Assembly (NCBI RefSeq): GCF_036669915.1
Contig: NC_089319.1
Location: 3,557,082-3,621,081 of the forward strand
Length of the DNA: 64,000 nucleotides
Direction: 5' to 3'
Source: Pocillopora verrucosa
Lineage: Eukaryota; Cnidaria; Anthozoa; Scleractinia; Pocilloporidae
Under the pieces are notes generated by a model. That model saw nothing but the letters and a program-made list of their open reading frames with translations. It had not been told where the DNA came from and searched no databases. Each line of letters opens with the position of its first letter. The first letter of the stretch is position 1. Below are positions 22,206-34,995 of the stretch, piece after piece. The translations under genes and the position numbers were made by a program.

Positions 22206-22914
22206 GGCCTAAACTGCGACAGTCAAATACGTGTACTTTCACAGCCTTAAAAAACTTTTAGCTACTAGCTTACTATAAGAAGTTATCAAATGCTTAATAT
22301 TATCAAAAAATCTACTTGCACCAGACTAAAATTTATAAATCTGTAATATTTGCAGTGGGTCGTATATTAAGCAGTTTTCATTAGAAAAAAAAAATCTCTT
22401 GCAGTTTTCTTTGGGAGAAATACAGTCTAGTTCATTACCTTACCAGTGTTGAGATAGCTGAGAAGGACAGTCACTACAACTGACAACTGTCAGTACGACC
22501 ACGATCACCTGTCATCCCGGACTCAAACCGTTTACTGTTAAGAACTATTGTTTGTTCTCATTGAAAATTTGACCTTGGATGGCGTCCTTTTTTTACGCTG
22601 CAATAATTGAAAAATTAACATGAACATGATTATGTAGAGTTCACCAAGTTACTTGCTGTGGATAGTTTGCGATTGGCAAATTTATTTAAAGCTGTTGTCC
22701 AACGTCATATTTACTCTACACCTAAAGTTTGCACCGTTTACTTCATCAACAATTTATTAAACGACAAGTCATGAAAACGTGTGGAAACTTGTACCTACCA
22801 TTCTGTGCAAAAGAAAAAAACACTCAAAAAAATAATGCGACAAAAGTTTTGGTGGATGCATACTTTTATCATATATAAACTGTGGTGTTATAAAAAGATA
22901 TCCCGCCCTGAGAA
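22206..22914. other. 3' flank of D
   Basis: AT-rich and related to the 3' flank of C. No gene and no clear AATAAA close to the stop. Confidence 0.4.
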
Positions 22915-23269
22915 AAGCTCTAACGACACACGTAGAAAAATACGATATTTTTTCAGGTGTGTTTGATATAGCCAATCAGCTGCTGACACGTCACTCGCCT
23001 TTCACGTCACTTGTTGATGAATGAACAGCAAAGTCTTTACCATTCTCAATCCAAAGTCGTTTGTCGGAATGTTCTCGGATTTTATCATATAAACTACAGT
23101 GTTAGACAAGGATTTCCAGCCCCGAGAACAGCCGTAAGAACACACGTGATCAAATACAATATTTTTTCACGTGTGTTTGATATCGCCAATCAGCAGCTGA
23201 CACGTCATTATCATTTCGCGCTACTCGGTCATGCTGAAAAAACACCAACTTCACCATTCTCTTGGATTA
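22915..23269. repeat. Two tandem copies of a Crypton-associated leader
   Basis: The block with cagctgctgacacgtcac stands at about 22915-23070 and again, diverged, at about 23115-23260. The second has a perfect 10-bp inverted repeat (acacacgtga at 23140-23149 / tcacgtgtgt at 23167-23176). Elsewhere (13500, 52140) only one copy is present. Confidence 0.5.
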
Positions 23270-23500
23270 CGGCCGCTAAAACACTGAAAAATCCATATCG
23301 CTCACAGACGGTGGCGTTCAAACCTTCCTTAAAGAAAACCAACATACGAAAAGAAAAACCGAAGGCTACGTATTCAGTGGCTTTGGTAATAGCGTTTCTC
23401 CGCGGCTGAGAACGAAAATCGACAAATGAAAGATTTGCCGCAGGCCAATTTTTGCCGATTGCCTGAAGGATTTCTTCTGTCGGTAGGAACAAAGTCAATA
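23270..23500 (+). pseudogene. Crypton/DUF3504-like N-terminal fragment (P3)
   Basis: AAKTLKNPYRSQTVAF, then FSAAENENRQMKDLPQANF and FLLSVGTKS in shifted frames. Same order of motifs as P1 and P2, degenerate. Confidence 0.4.
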
Positions 23501-23699
23501 AATGATAATTTTGTAAATTGAAAATAACGCCCATCGTTGTTTTTGTAATCGTGATTCAAAGCACTTTTTTTATCTTTAGCTTTAGCGCCAACACACTGTA
23601 CGATTTTCACTCGGAAACTGCTGATCCTTCTATTTTCATTCATTGATAAAGTCGGCTTTTCTTGTCAGTAAAAGGCTATTGTGTTTATATGATAAACAT

Positions 23700-23842
23700 A
23701 ATAATACACGGTTGCTTGTAGATATGGAATTTCTCTTCTCGTGATCAACTCGACATCTCACACGTTCGCTGCACTCACTCGTGAGTTATCGAGTTAAACA
23801 CTGGAAGAAAAATTCCATATCACGCGTGCCCATATATTATTC
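23700..23842. repeat. Hairpin MITE-like element, copy 3
   Basis: Same inverted-repeat family; arms (agatatggaatttctcttct / aagaaaaattccatat) are better paired at the outer ends than in copy 1. Confidence 0.65.
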
Positions 23843-23856
23843 TCTATCTGACCTCT

Positions 23857-24035
23857 AAAACACTGAAAAATCCGTATCACCTACGGACAGTGACGTTAAA
23901 ACTTTTCTAGAAGGAAAAGAAAACCAAAATGCGCAAAGAAAAAACCGGAAGTTACGCATTCAGTAACTTTGGTAACGGCATTACTCGCCGCTGAAAACGA
24001 AAATCGACTGCTGGAAGATTTGCCAATTTTTACCC
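23857..24035 (+). pseudogene. Crypton/DUF3504-like N-terminal fragment (P4)
   Basis: Degenerate: KTLKNPYH, then NTKMRKEKT-like basic stretch and ALLAAENENRLLEDLP. It ends before the LSVRTK motif. Confidence 0.35.
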
Positions 24036-24046
24036 TTTCCTTATTG

Positions 24047-24165
24047 CAAGGTCAGAGTATGCCGGAATTATAGCTATAGAGTTATAGTAATTAGTCCCAA
24101 AATATGGATACACGATCATACTGACTGAAACTAAAAGAGGACCAAAATTCAAATGAATGTTAAAT
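24047..24165 (-). repeat. Inverted piece of long-gene 5' flank
   Basis: Reverse complement matches 410-510 (aattttggtcctcttttact, tgattgtgttttaggcac region). It is the only place where this flank lies in reverse orientation, next to the truncated MITE copy 4. Confidence 0.5.
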
Positions 24166-24169
24166 AGAG

Positions 24170-24294
24170 AATAATAAATTGTTGCTTGTAGATATGGAAT
24201 TTCTCTTCTAGTGTTCAACTCGACATCTCACTCGTTCGCTGCGCTCGTTCATCAGCAATCGAGTTGAATACTTGAATAGAAATTCCAGCTGTAC
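24170..24294. repeat. Hairpin MITE-like element, copy 4 (truncated)
   Basis: Left arm complete; right arm stops at gaatagaaattcca. Confidence 0.6.
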
Positions 24295-24312
24295 CCAAAA
24301 CAGTACCACCCG

Positions 24313-24557
24313 CTCAGATGATCTGAGTGGCTTTGAACCCACAGAGGCGGTGGTAAAATAGTTGGCGCACTGGATTCCGGCCCGAGAGGTCTGGGCTCAA
24401 GAACTAGCCGGGCCATTGTGTTCTTTTCTTTGTGCCTGGTGGGAGGGGGGGGGGGGGGGAACAGAAACTGTGATTAGCTCAAATGGCTCTAGTACAGACA
24501 TTACCACTATTTTGAACAAGCATTACAGATCAGAAAAAAAAAAGAAAGGAAAAAGTA
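24313..24557 (+). mobile_element. tRNA-derived SINE, copy 4
   Basis: Same head and B box (gggctcaagaactagcc). The body is shortened and holds a long G run near 24445-24459. Confidence 0.6.
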
Positions 24558-24819
24558 AACTTGCGGGAAGATATATTTTGATACACTAAATTTGCTTTAC
24601 CAAAAAAATATAGTAGCCATCGGGTATATTTTTAAACACATTCACGTCAAGTTGCTCCTAGGAAGCCTGATTCTGCACAAGATTTTTCTTACATTTTCTA
24701 CCCCGTAATGCGTATTTTACGGGAGGCCACATTTATCATTTGTGTTTGAACCTACAAAAAATCAGGCAATATATTACACCTGATGGATTTTTCATCACGG
24801 TCATAAAATATGGAGGAGG

Positions 24820-26003
24820 GGCTCTTCAAATCGTCCTCGGAATCCTGTTTGCCCTGGCAAAGGGAGACTTTTGTGAATGCGTTTTCGAAACTCAAGAGGG
24901 TGAGTTAAAACTCAAACTGAAAAAATGGGACCAAAATCTCATGCTTTGTTTCATATATATTCAGGTGAAAAAACATTAATCCTTTTTTTTTTTTTTTTTT
25001 TTTTTTTCACCTTTCCGACCATGCATTAGCAGGTCATGATGTGCATACGACTGTTGCCATGGACGAGTTTGAATGTCAGTTAAAATGTATGGGAACTAAC
25101 CGTTGCAAGTCCGCGATCAACGTTCTTCCCGGTGACTGTATCGGACAACGTAACAGTGAGTTGAAAAATAAAACGCGGTAGATGAACCCAGAAGATTTTA
25201 AACAGAGAAAAGTATCTACATGCTATAGGTCTGCTCGGGTTGATACTAAGTTTTATGGTTACCGTAAGTACTTGCCAATATACCGAAGATATTCGGATAA
25301 TTTTCAGTTTTGAAGGTGAATAATTCTTATAATGAAGTTGGGGTAAAACGCTTGCTGTCATCGGTGGAAAGAGCATGCTCTTCCCCCGTGCAAAGCTGAG
25401 CTAAAGCCATGTGCCAAATTGTACTATGTCCGACCATTTCTCGGAACTGGAACTTTACCGGTTTTCTATTTATCGATCTGAGAGCTAAGAATGACAGAAA
25501 GAAAATGTTCATTTGGTCGAACGTAACGTTTTAACGTGTCATATGTGTATATTTATGTATATGTATACATATACATATATATATTTATATATATTCCCTT
25601 CGTTTCTGCAAAAGTAATGTGTTGAAGCACGAGTTGGTAATGTCACCTGTTTACAAAAAGTTTGCAGCCTGATGCAAATTAGTAGGGTCGCTTTATCTCT
25701 AACTCTCAGGATAATTACATTTTATGTTCTCGGCATCAATATTAACGTTCTTATTAGTTAAAAAAGAGTTTATTATTTTGAACAGCTATTCGCGATTATA
25801 AAAACTTTCACGCGATATAAGGTGATCAGAGCTGAACGGATGTAATCCACTTGGTACTTAATTAAGCGAAAAAAAGTTACTCAAAGTATGAAATGGATGA
25901 GTTTTTGTCCTTTCGATGTCATGTCAAGAAAAACAAAACGAAAAAATCACTTGTCGTCAGGCTTCCTGTGTGGATGTTTCTCGTGAGCAAAGTTGGCCCG
26001 TTA
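24820..26003 (+). pseudogene. Relic gene E (5' half only)
   Basis: The rest of exon 1 (24820-24900) reads LQIVLGILFALAKGDFCECV, but its start and about 0.8 kb of flank are deleted. The PAN exon begins at 25018, its acceptor is mutated (ttccg for ttcag), the conserved ICEL cysteine is lost (NSEL) and CAG is TAG at 25179-25181. A T run of over 20 precedes it (about 24984-25006). A PAN-EGF-type intron with a TA-rich tract (25535-25590) follows, then an EGF relic (25961-26003: ASCVDVSREQS) that breaks into unrelated sequence. ILEI and fibrinogen-like exons are absent; from about 26115 the 5' flank of F begins. Confidence 0.75.
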
Positions 26004-26114
26004 ATTGCAAATTCCTCAAAACAAAAGTCACCCTGTTGATTTGGCGAATTAGATTATCAATGATAATGATAAAAGTGGAAACAAATTCTTCTATTACTGC
26101 GACGAGCAAAAGAA

Positions 26115-26888
26115 ATTTTCATGGATTTATGGATTATCTACATATGTTGTCAAGTTGAATTTCTAACGAGTTATCAACTGAAGGGTCGCTCTAACATTTC
26201 CTATTATACTCGAGTTAAAATCAGGGAGGCAGCTTTCAAATCTTCCCACTTGTCGCAAGTTCGGTCAATCTTGCTGCATTTTTCATCCGCAAGTCTTTAG
26301 CTCTTTGTTTCGTAATTGTTTACCAAAAAAAGTGTACGTTTTCGTGAGCCAAAACTTGGCTGGATTCCATCCCACCGGACAAAAGACACTAAGTTTCTTA
26401 ACTTTTCACTTTTAAGTAAAAACGAACTATAAATTGGTGGATCTCCACTCCAAAAGCCAATTAAAGTTGATATTATGGGAAAAGTTCACTTTGTGATTGA
26501 CAACTGTTTTCTCGATAGGCAATCAATTACTTTGGACCTTTCCAACCATTAAGGTTGTTTCAAAATGTGAAAATTTCGATAAGTGTGCTAACTCCTTCAA
26601 AGCTCACAATTTTATTTTATGGGGAAAAAAAAAGCCACCTTTTTTTAAAAAGAGAGAAAATAAGCCCTCAAAAGCTATTAAAGGACTTAAACTAAGATGA
26701 AAAACAGCTTTTAATAATAAATAATGTTTATTTTTAATTGAAATTGTCCTCCAATAAGGAGGGGCCCTATTTGTACAGGGAAACAAATTAAGACGAATCA
26801 AGGGAGGCTGATTTAAATGCAAAATAGGTTTATCAAGTGAAGAAGTTCCGCTTGGATAAGAAGAGCGATAATACAGAAATAAAGTAGA
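26115..26888 (+). promoter_or_regulatory. 5' flank of long gene F
   Basis: Equivalent to 1087-1845 of A, fused at about 26115 to relic E. No gene is seen. Confidence 0.4.
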
Positions 26889-29800
26889 ATGACTGTTCTA
26901 TTGCTGCTCCAGTTTAACATTGTGACTCTTCAAATCGTCCTCGGAATCCTGTTTGCCCTGGCAAAAGGAGACTTTTGTTGAAGCGTTTTCGAAACTCAGA
27001 TGGGTGAGTTAAAACTCAAACTGAACGATTAGGATCTTCTCTATTCTTATGCTTTGTTTTACATATATTCAGGTGAAAAAGCATCAGTCCATTTGTTTCG
27101 CCTTTCAGACCATGCATTAGCAGGTCATGTTTTGTATACGACTGTTGTTGTGGACGAGCTTGAATGTCAGTTAAAATGTATGGGAAACAACCGTTGCAAG
27201 TCGATCAATGTTCACCCCGGTGACAGTATTGGACAACGTATCTGTGAGTTGAATAATAAAACGCGGCAGATGAAGCCAGAGGATTTTAGAAAAAGGAAAG
27301 GATCTACATACTATAGCTCTGCTCAGGTTGGTTCTAAGTTTTATGGTTACCGTATATAATTGCCAAATGCCGAAGATATTCGGTAAATTAATAGTTTTTA
27401 GCTTGATTGGAATGACAATTCTAGCCTCCTGAGTGCAAAAAAACATAGCTCTTTATTTCACACAGCCATTGAATTTGGCTGTTGAGGGCGAAACAAAAAT
27501 GGGTAGTTTCATTTCTTCGTAGAACATAAGTTGAACATATGTGTTATATACCTATAACCGCTGTGTTTCTGCGAAGATAACTTGTTGAAGTACGAGTTGA
27601 TGATGTCACCTGTCAATAATAACTTTGGAGCCTGATTCAAATTATTAGGTATCCTTCATCTCTTAGTCTTAGGTTGACAATGTTTTCGGTATGTTCCCGG
27701 CATTTGTATTAACGTCCTTACTAGTTCTTTAGTTTGAAAAAATATTTTATTTTAAACGGCTATTCTTCATCAAAAATACTTTCACGTTTATAACGTGACC
27801 AGAGCTAAATGGATGTAATCCACTTTGTACTGTATAAAGAGAACACAATTGAAAAAATTCTCCAAGAATGAGATGGATAAGCAAATTTTCTTTTTGTCTC
27901 GATGCAGTGTCAATAAAGCAACGGGAAACAAATCAACTTTCCTTATTTTTGTATTAATTGTGTCAGGCTTCCTGCATGGATATTTCTCGTGAGCAAAGGC
28001 GACCCACTAAGAGCGCTCAGTGTCATCCGGGATACCAAGGAACACGGTGCCAAATGCGTAAGTGGTCAGAAGATTTTGCCTGTTACGTATTCACAGCTTT
28101 TTAGACAAATTAAATTGCATAATCATTACTGGTTGCCTCCTTTTGACAGCTCGAGACTTAGGATAATGTTACTGACTTTGTTATAAATGAGTCATGACGT
28201 TAGCGGAACTTGTCGAGAACAAACTTAAACAAAACATAAAGTGGCGAGTGAACACATGCAGAATCTCACAAACGGAAGCGTATGTGAAGCATAAAACTGT
28301 TGTGTTGCGGTCCGGCCGGCTGGATGTTTAATTAAAGTATAACACATTCGCGACTCCAAAAGTATCCGAAATTAATTCTGTGACCAAAATATTTCACCTC
28401 TGGGCAAAACATTTTTTTTCTCAGACATGCCCTTATATCCACCCTAGATATAGAAATAAATATTATGAATAATACTGGGCGATAAAGTAACATTACAAAC
28501 ATTACTTCTACTCACTGTATGTTGTAGCAGAGTGAAACCAAGACTCCTGTTCTTTATAATAAGTTCATTTATATTTATGGTTGAAAAAAGGAAAATTAGC
28601 TTTCATTTTTGTTTCATGATTTTAATTATAAGCTCCCGTGGTGAGAGTATTCATCCGCAGCGAAGGTTGCGAGGATCTGGGAATCATAGCAAACACTTGT
28701 GGCATTGCTTACATCAAAGTGAATGGAAAAGATTATTCTCCACACATCAGAGGCCATAACGTGGTTGTTATCAACGCTATGACAGGTATTATAATCAAGA
28801 TCGGAGATAAAGCGCGCTGTCATTTGTTGAAAGAGCGCTCTATCAGGGTAAAAAAGACAGAGCTGAGTCACGCCATCCACTAATTTGTACTATGTTCCAC
28901 CATTTCTCGTACTTTTCTCTTGCTTTTTTTCGGTAATTGAAGTGAAATTTCGGAACAAACGAGCCGGCAAGTAGCAACAGAAGAACAAAACAAAGGTTTG
29001 TAAACATGCCAGGCGCTGCAATTGACGTTATTTTAACGTGAGCAGAGACAAAAATCCTCAAAGAGAAAACGAAATCGGAACAGCCTGAGTTTTGAAGGTT
29101 TTCACGCTCAGTTAGATTATACGTAAGCTTAGTTACGTGCGGTGATAAAAACCAAACACAGCTAACACTCGTATATGATATATAGTTCCGTGTTTAAAAA
29201 CGATACATAAAAAAACAAGAATGATGAAAAATTAACAAAATCGGCATAACTGTTACAATTCATACAAATCATAACGGTCTCAGAGCGATTGCGATCATGC
29301 TGTGGTCCATCGCAACTAGCTCATCATGGCGATCTCCGATCATCGCAGTAAAGCAAGCATCAGAAATTACATCAGCCCCTCTTCGAGTGAACAACTAAGA
29401 GCTTGCTCTGATATCCTTTCCGATGCATTGAGTGGATGGCCACATCAGTCACAGCAGCCGAGTTTAACGGCGCTGTCATCTCGAGCAATCTTCATGTTCC
29501 TGCGAATCAGTCGGCTGTCGTTCATACATAAAACACACGCCTTGAGCAGTTTGTTTTCTAACTGTCATGACAAAAAACTTGCGGGTTTTTATGAGCCACA
29601 ATTCGGCCGGATTTCACTGAATATTTCACTTTCAGATTCCGTATTAAAACTGGAAACCTTTGGCGAAAGTGTTAAATTCGACCTGCCGAAATATTTCAGG
29701 TTATGAACTATTGCAGATTGTGAACTGAGAGGGTTTGACACTTTTGACGGCTTTAGTCTTGTTCAACCGATCAAATTATTTGAACCATTCTAACAAGGAT

Positions 29801-31739
29801 TCTGATTGGCTTATTGTAGCATGCTTATGAGAGTATAGAGCATGCTGACGACATTGATGTTTGCTTTGAAATCAAGGTTTGTTTTGAAAATTGAAAGTAA
29901 TGCGTGGGAAACTTAAAGGATTCTTTTTAATGAAACAAATAGAGAAGCCTTGACTGTGCTCTGTTCCGTTGTAAAGCACTTAGGAAGCAGCTGGAGCACT
30001 CCAAAATCATCATGAAGGGTTACTTATCTGGGGCCAAATAAAGGCAGGTACTAAAACCGTACTTCTGACGACTCTCCCGAAAAAGCTCCGCTGTCTCCCT
30101 ATCGACTTCATGGTCCTAATTTAATAGAACGATGTGCTCGGTTTAAAAGCTGCGGGGTTAACTCCAGCTCGAATAATTATAATCTCTTTAAGCTACCAGT
30201 CATCTGGAAGATTTACGTCTTCATTATAAGCTTGATTGTAGTGGAAGGGAAACGTTTATTACCATTTTTCATTTGCAGGTACTGTTCTAGGAGCCAAAGG
30301 ATTTGACACTCATGCGAATAGTTTGGCTGGTATTCACCTGAGAGATTACCTTAACGGAATCAAAGGAGAGTATGTGCCACATTGACGTGCTTTTATATAT
30401 GTTCATAGAACAAAATAAAACGAAAGCTGATATAAAACAAATGTAAAGGAAGAGAATGATCATCCAACCCTCTAAAGAGGAACTGGTCTTTTACGCTGTA
30501 ATCTCAGTACCATAAAATGTGGCATATGATTAGTTCAGTGCACAAACATCATGGATCCCACATCATTTTAAGTACATCTGCCCCAGCTCTTTTTTTTTCA
30601 TTTAAAAAGAATTCATAATCTCTTAAAAGATACATATTTTTCTCTTTCTAACGACCGTTCGGGATTGTTTCCAATGTCAAACGCATGAAAATTTGTCGCA
30701 ATAACTCCTATCCGAAACTGAATCAGAAATATGCTCACAAAACGAGATTCGGTTAATTCCGTGGGGAACTTATTTCAAAATATTAGCACATTAATGCCTC
30801 ATAGAGGTTTTCGTTGTTGCACTTTTTTCGTAATTTGTAATAAAATGCATTTGTTTGCCATTCTCACGGAAAAATCATGTTTGTTCCAATTGCAGAAAAA
30901 TCGTTTTGGTCGCCATTCAAGATGAAGGCTCGACATACATATCACCAGCGATTGACGCTCTAAAAAGAGTTGGCGCCACCGATGATCTACTCAATCTGAC
31001 AGAGTTCAGAGGATCTTTTGCTTTGGTGGGATTCGCCGGTGTGAATAGACCATCTTGGATTGCACAACAAAATGCCAAGCGAGAAAGGGGACCCAGTGAG
31101 ATATCTCTGACAATCCCATCATCAGAAGGTATATCTTCGTTCTATTGATACCCTATAGCGGAATTTCAGCTTTCAAATAAGTGAACGGGCCCATCATGGC
31201 GAGCCAGCCACGCATTGACTAAGCATTTTCAGGCTCTCGTGCACTCATATCGGTGTGTGTTGATTAACAAGACAACACCACATTTTCTCCTGTAGCTATC
31301 AAAGGCTTATTTACAATCAGCCTGGCCATTCCTGCAAGGACATCCGGGACTCCGGATATTCCGTTGGAGATGGGGAGTACTGGATCGACCCTGAGAAGAA
31401 CGGAAACCCTATAAAGGTCTACTGTGACATGACAACTGACGGAGGTGAGATGCAAATGATCGATCATGTTAAAAAAAAGTAAAGGAACTGAATTGGATTT
31501 GAGTTTCTGAAATTCTACTTCATGATGTTTGAAACATTTAGTTCATGTTGGTTGATGTTGGCTTCGTTTTGCACAAGAGGTTGGCTGCTTGTTTCCAACG
31601 TTGTGGTAGACGACCCGTCCTCGCGACAGCTTTGGATTGCGTCATCATACCGTGAAATCAGCAACTGCCACTGGAACAAAACGTTGTTCATCACAGAAAA
31701 TGCCATGAAAAAACTGAGAACACACTTGTCTTTCACTCA
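26889..31739 (+). pseudogene. Long gene F, pseudogene with last exon interrupted
   Basis: All modules are recognisable: exons 26889-27003, 27109-27326, 27967-28057, 28633-28785, 30279-30369, 30896-31128, 31296-31444 and the start of the last exon (31577-31739). Lesions: GGA to TGA at 26979-26981 in exon 1 (just after GDFC); 1-nt deletion in the fibrinogen-like exon (149 instead of 150 nt, ggcttatttac for ggcttatattac near 31309); acceptor CAG to CAA at 31576; and the last exon breaks off after acttgtctttcactc near 31739, where the 5' leader of short gene G begins. The missing 3' part of the exon is found downstream at about 33370-33749. Exons 2-6 are otherwise clean, so inactivation looks recent. 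Confidence 0.85.
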
Positions 31740-31756
31740 AAACGGCCAATTTTAGT

Positions 31757-33749
31757 ATGGCTGTTTTATGGCTGACCCAGTTTGCTATTGTTATACTAAA
31801 CATCCTTTTGGGAATCCTGTTTGTCCTGGCAAACAAAGACTTTTGTGGAAGCGTTTTTGAAACTCGAGTCGGTGAGTAAATAGTTAAAAAAAAAAAAAAA
31901 GAAAAAAGAAAACACCCATTCTCACACTCTCTTTCTACGGCTAATACTCACTAGAAAGAACGTTTTTTTTCCTTTAAGAACATGCCTTGGTGGGTCATGT
32001 TATCCGGACCACTGTTGTTGTGGACGAGTTTGAATGCCAGTTAAAATGTATGGGAAATAACAGCTGTATGTCGATCAATGTTCATCCCGGTGACAGCAAT
32101 GGAAAACGTTGCTGTGAGTTGAATAATACAACACGGCAGATGAAGCCAGGTCATTTTAAAAAGAAGAAAGGATCTACATACTATAGCTCTGTTCAGGTGG
32201 GTTTTGGGTTAAGCAGGTTTGTTGATAACTTTTCTATCTTATTCACCGCCAAGAACAATGTTTCGGAACTACTGCTGTATAATAATGGAAACTGAGAGAA
32301 TCATTCGCTATTGGCTTACATCGGGCTGTTAAAAGTCTCGGGCAAACGTTTCTCCAAGCGTGTATTAACTATCTCCATCACTGTGCAATTCCCGTTTTGC
32401 AACAACCTTCGACCCAAAAGGTTTCATTTCTGCTTGTATAGAGTATTCTGAGTGTTGACAAGAGTGTAAGGGTAACGTCAAATTTCCTTTTAAAAATCGT
32501 ACATTAAGCATCTGAATACTGAAAACAAGAAAACAAGCTTTGTTCACTCTGAACAACGATTGATGGCAGAACAGGAGGAAAAAAGTTCATCTTTCTATTT
32601 TACTATTCAGGCCTCCTGCATAGATGTTTCTCGCGGGCGAAAACAAACAACCAAAAGCGGCCAGTGTCATCCAAGATACAAAGGAAAACATTGTGAAACA
32701 CGTAAGCGGTGTGACTATTCTAGAAAAGTTCTGTCTTAGACGTTGCCAAACAAAATACATGACTATTAAGTGCTATGAGGATGCTGGGAATTTTCAATTG
32801 AGAAACCCTTTTATAACCTATTTCTGAAGATGAATGCGGACAGTCGTGTTTAAGTTTGCATATAGCTTTAACCTTTTTTTCAGCGTCTTAACCGGTGTGT
32901 GAAGATTAATAAACCCATCAAGATCAGACCTCATTTCCTTTTCAGCTACCAGAGGCTTATATTACAATCAGCCTGGTCATTCCTGTAAGGACATCCGAGA
33001 CTCAGGTTTCTTTCAAAAAGACGGGGAGTACTGGATCGACCCTGAGAAGAACGGAAAGCCTATAAAGGTCTACTGTGACATGACAACTGACGGAGGTAAA
33101 AAATACTTTGGAAAATAAAAGACAATCAATGAAGTTGTAGTTACGTTACGTATATACCGCAATAATAATTGGAGCAGGCATCGCGTCTTATGTCCAGATT
33201 TCATTCGTTTTTTCCAGGAGGTTGGCTTCTTGTTTCCAACGTTGTGGTAGACGACCCGTCCTCGCGACAGCTTTCGATTGAGTCTTCTTACCGTGAAATC
33301 AGCAACTGTCACGACAACAAGACGCTGTTCATCACGAAGGATGCCATGAAAGAACTGAGAACACACTTGTCATTCACTCAGCTGAGATTCCACTGCAACA
33401 AACAAAAAGGACGAATGATCCACGTGACCACAGCTGCAAACAGCTCTGGTGAAGCTGTAGTCCAGTACTTCAGCGGTCAGACGGATAGGCGACCTTTGGC
33501 GTGTGGCTCGTTTAATAGAATGAAAGATGATTACTCCAATATAACTGGAGTCTGTCACCAATGGCAAGGCCAGCAGTGGGGTTACCCACCGTCGGCAAAA
33601 GAGACATTGACCGACCACGGCTTTTATGTCCTTACAAATATCACTGGTTGTTGATTCCTGGAAATCAAAGATGGGAGTGTGACGACTATATTTCTAACGA
33701 ATTTTTTGCGTTGTCCTCTGGCGATTTCTGGAAAGTCTTTGTTCGTTGA
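31757..33749 (+). pseudogene. Short gene G, chimeric and frameshifted, nested in F
   Basis: Exons 31757-31871, 31979-32196, 32611-32701, 32946-33095, and last exon from 33218. Exons 1-4 are almost identical to D. In the last exon the sequence is short-type (QLSIESSYREI) up to about 33370, then switches to long-type (CNKQKGRMIHV, CHQWQGQQWG), and the 3' flank is also long-type. One C is missing near 33630 relative to I, so translation runs into TGA at 33652-33654 and loses the QRWECDD and FWKVFVR end; the usual stop frame ends at 33749. The short-gene promoter (including TGAGTCA) is absent: only about 17 bp of leader separates the ATG from F exon sequence. A truncated protein is conceivable if transcribed from F. 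Confidence 0.8.
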
Positions 33750-34659
33750 GGCCTGGAAACACCTACATCCGCTTCCACTTTTCCTGTAAAACTTTTCTCT
33801 GCAAAGTAAGACGTGATGATGTAACGAGCTTTCAAACTTTTTTTATTTGTTTTTTATCATTCGAACAATTTGCGAGGTTTTCGTTTTTATATTTCGTATG
33901 TTAGTTTGTGGCCTGAACGTCTTGGAGGAGTTGGTATTTCACCTCTTATTCAAATACTTCGGAGCCTTAGGGGATTAGGTAGATTGTGTTGTAAAATCCT
34001 CCGACCGACCTCTACCCCAGCCCCCCTCCCCCTTCTGGAGATAAGAAATGACTGGTACTACGGACAAGCGAGTCTTTACAACACTTAACGGTACCTTTGC
34101 TTTGACGTTGAGTTAAGCCTCCTTAAAATCTCCTACTACAATCATTCAGGGAGACTATTTCAATTTATCGCTCTGTTTTGATTTGCAGTTGGTTTGCTAG
34201 TTTGAGTTTGTTTTTACAACCATTGCTTTTAGAAAAAATTGGTTGGTCAAGGTAATTTCATAACAATAGTTCACTTAGAAATGCAAATTTCATTAGGAAA
34301 ACTTGTAATAGAAATGCTGAGACAAATTTGTTAGAAGATGTAGTAACATTATTAAAAAAAACACATTACAGCAGGGTTGACGTAGCCATTTCACACACGA
34401 AATTTTAAAATAATAAATTTCAGTAGATTTTGATGTTTAAAAAGCTCAAGGTAAAACTATTTCTAAAGTGATTTTGTAAATATTTGACATGTAGATGATT
34501 ATGCGGACAGACACACACAACCTTTTCATTCCCGTTCCGTTCCCAAACTTCATTAGTATGGGTACGGAACGACTTAACTAACTGAGTACGAATGGTCTTA
34601 GCTGGGTACGAAACGACTGGCATCCGCCCGTGGTTGTCGGTGAATTTCTTTGGGTTGTT
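33750..34659. other. 3' flank after G/F
   Basis: Matches 7135-8540 with a deletion that removes about 7345-7805, including the AATAAA and the G-rich tract. The inverted repeat near 34534-34569 has a mismatch (gttccgttccc). No gene is seen. Confidence 0.45.
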
Positions 34660-34783
34660 GGCGAACTGGCCTTGCATGGGATGTCGGCAAGCTGGCCCAA
34701 GTTGTCAGCGAGGGCCTAAGTAATCGGCAAACTGGCCTTGGTTGTTGGCACACTGGCCTAAATCGTCGGCAAACCGGCCTTGG
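34660..34783. repeat. 21-bp minisatellite, copy 2
   Basis: Same unit (tcggcaaactggccttggt), with slight divergence and one shorter unit. Confidence 0.7.
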
Positions 34784-34995
34784 ACAAAGATACAAACACA
34801 ACATCGACGAATATTTCAATAAATCGATATAGTTTAAGCATATTGCATAAGCGTAATACATAATACTGTGTTCCTGATATTCTTTGCAGTGTTTATATTG
34901 CATTTTGGTTTTTACATAATCTCATTGTAATAGTTTCTGAATAAACCATCATTGTACGAAGCCAATAAAGTTATTACTATTATTGTCATTATTAT
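34784..34995 (+). mobile_element. Retroelement-like 3' end, copy 2
   Basis: As at 8675; the tail is attactattattgtcattatt. Confidence 0.3.
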
